Part shown: positions 57,835 through 64,000 of the stretch, piece by piece
Layout: each line of letters begins with the position of its first letter
Position numbering within the stretch: the first letter of the stretch is position 1
Source: Saposhnikovia divaricata
Lineage: Eukaryota > Streptophyta > Magnoliopsida > Apiales > Apiaceae
NCBI GenBank assembly: GCA_036435485.1
Contig: CM071595.1
Span: 10,716,001 to 10,780,000 of the forward strand
Length of the DNA: 64,000 bases
Reading direction: 5' to 3'
The notes under the pieces: generated by a model
Databases searched by the model: none
The model's input: only the letters and a program-made list of their open reading frames with translations
What the model was told of the DNA's origin: nothing
Made by a program: the position numbers and the translations under genes

Positions 57835-58140
57835 AAGTAAACAAGTAAGAAAAGTACCCGCCCAGACATGCGGCACCTAGCACATAAGGAAAAGTATCCG
57901 CCTAGACATGCGGCACATAGCACATAATAATTTACACTACTACTTACGCTACACCAATGATCGTATTTCTCACGCATTTTAATGATACACGTGACAACCA
58001 TTCATTGATGTTCGTAAGCCCTAGGGAACAACCCCTAGCACTAACTATTACTTACGCTATATCGATGATCACACCACATAAGTATATGAATTATACCCGT
58101 GATAGTTAATCATGGATATTCGTAAGCCCTAGGGATCAGT
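57835..58140. repeat. tandem repeats in the 5-kb LTR
   Basis: Two copies of a 44-bp unit (AAGTACCCGCCCAGACATGC, AAGTATCCGCCTAGACATGC) and two copies of a roughly 110-bp unit (CTTACGCTA...TTCGTAAGCCCTAGGG). Confidence 0.85.
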
Positions 58141-60245
58141 CGAAAAGAATTACACAAGTCCTTTAAATATTGACATTTAAAAACTTGTGATCTTCTCGTA
58201 ACCCCTAGCACAATTCTAATTATTATAAAATTCTAACATTTAACATGTATCACGTATTCCCATACTTACCAACACCAAGTAATTGACGATTATACATTCA
58301 ACTTGATTTATACCATTTAGGATTTAACACATAAACATTTACCACAATATTCTTAATTTACACATTCGTCTAATTATGAAAATTAATGCATTTAACTCGC
58401 AATTATATCTCTCAATCCACTATTCACATAAACAAGACAATTTCACATTTGAATCATATATTAACAAACAACTTAAGATTTACAATTCACTACTCAACTG
58501 TAACCTCAAAATATAACACTGGTTATAAAAGAAACCAACCTAAAATCTTTAGCATATAAACGCCAATTCAATTATACATATAAATCCATTGTCCGCTTAA
58601 ATTAAACATATGAGTCCCATTTATTCCTTAAATTAAACTAACAATTATCAAGGTAAATTAGTAACTACATACTAATCAATACCAAGTACTCGACAATTAC
58701 GAATTTCGATAATTACTCAAACTCGACTTATATCCAAAATCCTCAAATTCCACTTCCGAAAGTATTACCCAACAACAACAATTAACCATTAATAATCATC
58801 AAAACATATACTCAAACCCACAATTAATCTCACAATTTATATCAATTTAAATTACAACACTTATTAGCTAAATTACCACAATTAAACAATATAAAAATTT
58901 ACCATACTAATCTAATTACTACCATTAGCACAAGGGCAGATTCTCCTGTACCAGTCACACTCTAGCATTTTTAATAAATCGAAAATTTCATATTTTTGTG
59001 CAAATCTTTTTCTGGAATCTTTATAATTCCTTCCTCTATACTCAGTAAATTTTTCAACTTAAAAGAACAAGTTTAACTAGGTGAAACAGACTTCCAAAGT
59101 AGCAATTCCCGAGAGCAGCGAAGTTTATGAACAGCAGTTACTAAAACAACGTTTTCTCCTTGCTCGTTAACTCAAACTACGCACTGTTTTCTCCTACACA
59201 AACTAGAAACCACAAGCCATAATTCATCTTTTATAGCCAAGACCAAATAAGGTCATTAACTATCTCGAAATTACAGCACAAAACAGGGCAGTTGCTGGGA
59301 TTTCATAATCAAAACTAAGAATCATGCTTAACTTCTTTGAGACAATAAATCAAACAACTTGTAGGCATGCTTAACTATATAGAATCTGAATATTAAGAAA
59401 GAAAAATCAATCTATACCACATATAACATTGACTTGATTACACTATACATCCACCCTTTAAACAACCTATAATAATTACGACAATCATTAACACTCAAAC
59501 AATTTATAAAACTCAACTCTTAACAAATACAATTCAAATTTAAAATCAACAATCACACTTAAATATATAACACACGCACGTGCATAACATAGCTTCACTC
59601 CTTACTTTTATACTACCTCGTGACTGTCACTGCACCACCGCGACACCACTGCCACGCGCCGCCAGCACCAGCATCGCGCCGCCACCGTCGCGAGCTCGTC
59701 GTCCGCCAGCACTGTTCCCCTTCCCCGTTCCTTGCACGACCACGCACACACGAGACCTCACACACACACGCGATTGTATATATATATATATATGTATGTA
59801 TGTATGACTAATTAACACCACACTAAAAAACCCCCAATTCAATTCCTCCCCAAATCCCTAATTTTTCCTCCCCCTAATTTTCTCTTTCTCGGCTGCGTTT
59901 GTGAGCTGTGTCTGCGTGTTTGTGTAACTGAGTTATGGCTGTTGTGTGTTCTACTGTTAACCTAATGGGCCTTGGGCCCAATAACATTTAAAAATCAATA
60001 CAATTAAGCACTACACACCTTAAATAATATTTAGAGTTAAAAACTCTAATTTGTAAAAATAAAATTTCTAGCATAATTAAATACTAGAATATTTTTAAAG
60101 ATTTACGGAGAAGGAATTAGAATTAAATCTCAATTTTCCAATTTAATATGCATTTTACAAATAATAATAATAATTTTTTTTTTAAATACAAATCATAAAA
60201 ATAATAATAATAATTTATTTTGAAAATTCGGGTTGTCACAGATAT

Positions 60246-60363
60246 CATCGGCTAGATAATAGTCTTTATCGTATTGAGTACCGTTTATTGTAAACTCGAC
60301 CGTGGGAGCTTGTCCTTGCAAAATATCAGTAAATAGTGGAGATTGATTTAACACATTCAAATC
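60246..60363 (-). pseudogene. Harbinger transposase, upstream piece
   Basis: Minus strand: DLNVLNQSPLFTDILQGQAP then TVEFTINGTQYDKDYYLADD, the DLNVLxxSPLF and YxxGYYLADGIYP motifs preceding the PQGEKRKLF part at 55190. The remaining N-terminal about 200 residues, with the first catalytic aspartates, are absent from the element. Confidence 0.88.
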
Positions 60364-60704
60364 ATAAAATATGGGAGATATAAAAAATGGTAAAGTATTT
60401 ATAGCAAAAAAATGATATTTTTTCTTTTCTCATGTGCATTAATGATATTAGATATATGAGATATTTAGAAAAAAAGAAAAAAACATTTAAAGAGATAATA
60501 AAACATGGGAGATATAAAAAAGGGTAAAGTTAAATACATTTTTGGGGAGTTGTATGTGTTTTAACTAAATGGGAAAGTTGCCAACTTTTGGCAACTTTGG
60601 TCGGCAACTTATTGGCAACATTGATTCTCCAATAGGTGGACAACCAAGGGTGCCATGCCACATAGGACTTGGCAACCTCTTGGCAACCCCTATTAGAGAT
60701 GTTC
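60364..60704. other. Harbinger 5' terminal region, non-coding
   Basis: Contains GTTGCCAACTTTTGGCAACTTTGG-like short inverted words (60575-60690) typical of the subterminal region; no coding. Confidence 0.6.
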
Positions 60705-60723
60705 TAACAAATTGCATACCAAA

Positions 60724-63015
60724 GTTCATGATGTGCTAGAAAGAATACATTTTAAAATCGCAAGTCATCGTTTTAGTATTTTAAGAATCGATCTACAGGG
60801 AATAATATTTTCGCGATCCTTAATTTCTAATTTAGTCGAATTAGAACGATTTTGGATATTTTTGAGAATTTTGATTTTTAAACTTATTAATTTCTAAAAG
60901 AAGAATTAAACTATCTTTAAAAGAAAATGAAATTTAATTTAATTTTAACTAACTAAAAATTGAAATGAACAAAAACTTATTTTATTTTAAAAATTCTAAA
61001 TTCAAAATTAATGGAAATTTTAAGGAAAAAAAATTTAATTTATTCAAATTCCAACCTAACTAATTAAAAAAAATTAAAATCACAAAAACTAAATTATTAC
61101 TATTTAATTCATTTACAGAAATTCTTGGGAGAATTTGTATTTTACTTAATTAAAATCCTAAATAAATTTAAACTATAAATTATCCTAAATTCTAAATTCT
61201 AATTAAAACAGAAAATTTTTTTACGAAAATTTGACTCGACAGCATCCCTTTGGACTCAAGAACTCACAAATAACGCACAAAACTTACACAAAAATGCAAG
61301 AACTCGCAAGGAAACGGACTCAGCAAAACTCGCATAAATTACAACTAAACAATAAATGAAACTCAGCAAACAGAATTCAACCCGGTAATTGTAAACCAAA
61401 ACTCGCGAATCAATACAACAAAATTGCAGTAAAGACTTCAAACTCAGTGAACCAACAACGAATGAACAACTCCGAGTCAACCCAGTTAACTCGGCCATAA
61501 AACAGAACACAAAGCAATCAGAATACCAACAACTCTGCAACTCTTGATTGACAACAATATTCGACCGGACTCGAAAACTAGAAACAACAGTTAACTCATA
61601 AACTCATAATCTTGTAGAAAACAAAATGAATAACCAAACTGGAACAATAACTCTAATCAACAATAACTACTCGGTAAAAAATAACAAAATCGAACACAAT
61701 TGACTCGGTAATAACAGCTCTAACCAATGACAGCCATCACACACAAAGAAAAAACGCAGCAGGTTTGCAGAACAATTGACCAAAAATCGTTCACAAAAAC
61801 AAAACGCAGCAATGATTTAATGAATAGAACCAATGACAACCAAACAAAATCAACTGAAATGGGACTCGCGACTCAGTAATTCTATACAACTAGCAGCAAC
61901 TCGAATCGAACTTCAACAAAATCGCAGCAAAAAGGAGCTCGAAATATATGACGCTAGACTACTACTCAGAAACTCGACAACATAGCGGCGACTTAGCACA
62001 TACAACTCGGAAAAAACTCGGTAAAAACAGCTTGGCAACTCGGAATACGACTCAGCCAGAACAACTCAGACTTCAAACCCGTAAAAACGAATTAAACTTG
62101 GCTCAAATCACAACCACAAGACTCGACAGATTCGCGAATTACCATAAGAAAATAGAAAATAAAACGGGAAAAAAATGAAGTGGAAAACTAAGAAAAGTGA
62201 AGAAGGAGAAAAGAAGGGAAACTGGGGTTGTGTTTATGTGTGTTTGTTGGGGGAGGTGGGTTTCCAATAATTCAAATAAAACAAAAGAAAGGAGGAGGGG
62301 AAACAGAAACGAGAAGAAGAAGAAGATGGATGTGTGGGTTCGACAAAGATAGAGATGAAGGAGAGAGAGATCGTTTGGAAGAAGAAAGGGGTGAGGTTTG
62401 TGCGGAGAGATAGAAGAGAAGGAGGTGAAAGAGGGAACAGGGGGGTGGTTTTTTTTGGTTTGCAAAAGAAGAAAAGACAGAAAACAGAGCTGGGTTCTAA
62501 GATTAGAAAATAGGGAATTGAAATGCTATAAATTAAACAACAAAAAAAAACAATACGTATATAAAAAAAATTGTTTACAAGAGCTGAAAAGAAAAAATTA
62601 CAATTATTTAGGAGTGTCCTAAAAACTAAAACTAAATAAAATGGTGTGTTTACAAGAGAGAAAATGAGGCTATTTATAGGAAATTAGTGGGGGGTTTTGG
62701 TTGGTGTGGATAAATCCTCACCATTCATTTGTTTGGTGGGATTAAATCCTAGCCCTCCATTTTTATTTATTTAATTTTTTTTTTAGTTTTTAAATAAAAA
62801 TTCAGCTTTTGCACCAAACTCCCTCTTCTTTCCTTTTCTTCTATTTTGGTCCTTCTTCTTCTTCTCTTTCTCTTCTTTGATCTTTATTTCATTATTTTGT
62901 CATTTCTTGATTTTTTCTTGAATTTCCTGAAATACAACAAAATAATTTATTAAAATACGAATTCAAACAATAAATAGGTAATAAAAATATGCAAAATTAT
63001 GCACTTATCAGTTCA
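60724..63015 (-). mobile_element. solo LTR (2.28 kb), 60729-63010
   Basis: TGATGTGCTAG...GCACTTATCA with 5-bp duplication GTTCA (60724-60728, 63011-63015). Copy 1 shows the corresponding unfilled site (ACCAAAATTCAAAATAG). No internal coding; frames at 61256-61540, 61948-62178 and 62139-62465 are low complexity. Minus-strand start TGATAAGTGCATAATTTTGC suggests a Ty3/gypsy LTR of the Athila type, by resemblance only. Confidence 0.85.
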
Positions 63016-64000
63016 AATAGCTGTACACGGAGAAAGTCAATATCCAGAAATGCATACAGAAAGGAAGGATACAGGTGAGCAATTCCAGGAAATACCAATG
63101 GACTTGTAAGTTGGTGCATTTCGACTTAGCTAGTTCGCCTTTTTACTTGGATTATTATATTCACATTTCTCCTTGGCGAAAAGACTTCTGTACATAATAA
63201 TTTTATCTCCGTTCCTAGGACTGTAACCTATTAAATTCGTCTCATCTTTGTTAACAATAGATTGATGATTTTGTAGTGTTTACTTATAAAGTTAAATCAT
63301 CATTGTGAATATCTGTAGTTGCAACTGATGTAATAAAAATCGAAAAAAGTTCTAGATAAATTTTACTATTTTTACTAAATAAAAGTTTTAAAAAAACTAT
63401 TTTTATGTAATTGTTATATATATATGTATGTATTTTAAAGTAACAATTAAAATAATTACAATAATTTTTATATTTATGAGATTTATAAATTAAAAATTAA
63501 TTTTAATAATAAAAATATATATACAACTTAAAATTTTAACAATAAAATATAATTAAAAAATTTACAAGCAACCATTGATATAAAGGCGTTGTTTGGCTAA
63601 ACTAATAGTTGGTAGCTTAGAGCAAGTCCAATAGCTCCTTAGTTGATTTCTAAATATATAATAAAATAATGGTTAATAGTGATTTAGGAATCTTGTTTTG
63701 TACATCAACTCCAACAACATTTTCTATATTCATTCCTTATTATTATTATAATGATAAATTTGAAATCAATTAGAGAATGAGATATGGACAAATATTGAAA
63801 AATGGAGGGAACTGAATTTTTTATTGATAGAAATAAAATTAGGAATGTCTTGTGGTTCTCCAAAAGTAGGGAATGACTAGATATCTTTAGTGTTTTACGG
63901 AATTACTAGCACACTGTTGGAGTGGTATTTTGTACTAACATAAGAGTTTATGAAGAATGTTTACCTACTCAACTTATTAGCTCAACTACTTATATGTTGA
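63011..64000. repeat. segmental duplicate, copy 2, right part
   Basis: Near-identical to 6267-7254 and continues beyond the window. Contains the same exon-like stretch ending before GTAAGT (63110). Confidence 0.9.

Larger units (their letters stand above)
55223..60240 (-). mobile_element. solo LTR (5.0 kb) in Harbinger transposase
   Basis: TGTAACGCCCCCAAATCC...GGTTGTCACA with 5-bp duplication GATAT (55218-55222, 60241-60245). No gag-pol, no second terminus. Related to 8045-11850 (same first 18 bases, AAGAATGAGC...GCTCAGCAAG, CTGGTCTTCC). Orientation minus is inferred from its resemblance to Tekay-type LTRs. The frames at 57271-57732 and 59580-59842 are repeat- or low-complexity-driven and not called genes. 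Confidence 0.87.
54274..60707 (-). mobile_element. PIF/Harbinger element, 54277-60704
   Basis: Ends GGGCATCTCCAATAG and (reverse complement) GAACATCTCTAATAG, with the 3-bp duplication TAA (TTA) at 54274-54276 and 60705-60707. Copy 1 at 6241-6250 preserves the empty site. It carries a partial transposase gene on the minus strand. A 5-kb solo LTR is inserted in that gene; without it the Harbinger is about 1.4 kb, so it is an internally deleted derivative. Confidence 0.93.

Noticed and set aside
54277..60704. Autonomous Harbinger
   Set aside because: The transposase lacks its N-terminal part and is frameshifted and split; no MYB-like second ORF is present.
62139..62465. 108-codon minus frame rich in F, S and P
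   Set aside because: Produced by a purine-rich GAAGAAG strand of a solo LTR.

Overview
This is nuclear DNA from a flowering plant, most likely a eudicot. The evidence is an AT-rich background, a CNL-type disease-resistance gene, fragments of HT1-like kinase, ABCC-transporter, PP2 and DUF1685 genes, and nested transposable elements of nearly every plant superfamily. The species cannot be fixed from this window. Only one gene looks intact: a CC-NB-LRR immune receptor on the minus strand (42172 to 38909, two exons, about 950 codons). Everything else recognisable is transposon, transposon relic or broken gene piece.

Layout. 1-5.0 kb: diverged non-coding repeats interrupted by a Mutator-like element (1190-2239, 9-bp target duplication) and foldback elements. 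5.1-7.25 kb: first copy of a duplicated segment. 7.9-13.1 kb: 3' part of a LINE on the minus strand, split by a 3.8-kb solo LTR (8045-11850). 13.1-15.7 kb: truncated Ty1/copia element full of stop codons. 15.8-22.8 kb: CCACGTCA-motif repeats, an ABCC exon fragment, a three-unit tandem array of about 770 bp, a Helitron-like element, unrecognised exon fragments and a CACTA end. 23.07-26.36 kb: complete young copia-type element with only gag and protease. 27.2-28.4 kb: element-like block holding PP2 and DUF1685 fragments. 28.6-32.4 kb: Helitron ends, NLR-tail fragments, a second 9-bp-TSD MULE-like element and a hAT MITE. 32.55-36.3 kb: last exon of a Raf-like kinase split by a young copia element (32707-36207). 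38.0-42.2 kb: NLR gene and its 3' flank, a flank also present at 28.9-30.3 kb. 42.5-45.0 kb: three hAT elements with 8-bp duplications, one nested in another. 45.1-51.6 kb: Helitron-like elements arranged head to tail, all 3' ends to the left. 51.9-54.3 kb: Stowaway-like MITEs, a hAT-like repeat and the second copy of the 5.1-7.25 kb segment. 54.28-60.70 kb: Harbinger element broken by a 5-kb solo LTR. 60.73-63.01 kb: another solo LTR. 63.0-64.0 kb: the rest of the second duplicate.

The insertions can be ordered. The unfilled duplicate at 5.1-7.25 kb acts as an empty-site control for the Harbinger and solo-LTR insertions in the 53-64 kb copy. The Harbinger landed before the LTR that splits its transposase. 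The LINE predates both its solo LTR and the copia element that truncates it. The kinase reading frame is continuous across the copia target duplication. No classical cellular system emerges. The most informative features are the head-to-tail Helitron nest, the young defective copia elements, the gene-fragment-carrying TIR elements and the NLR locus with degraded paralogous tails.
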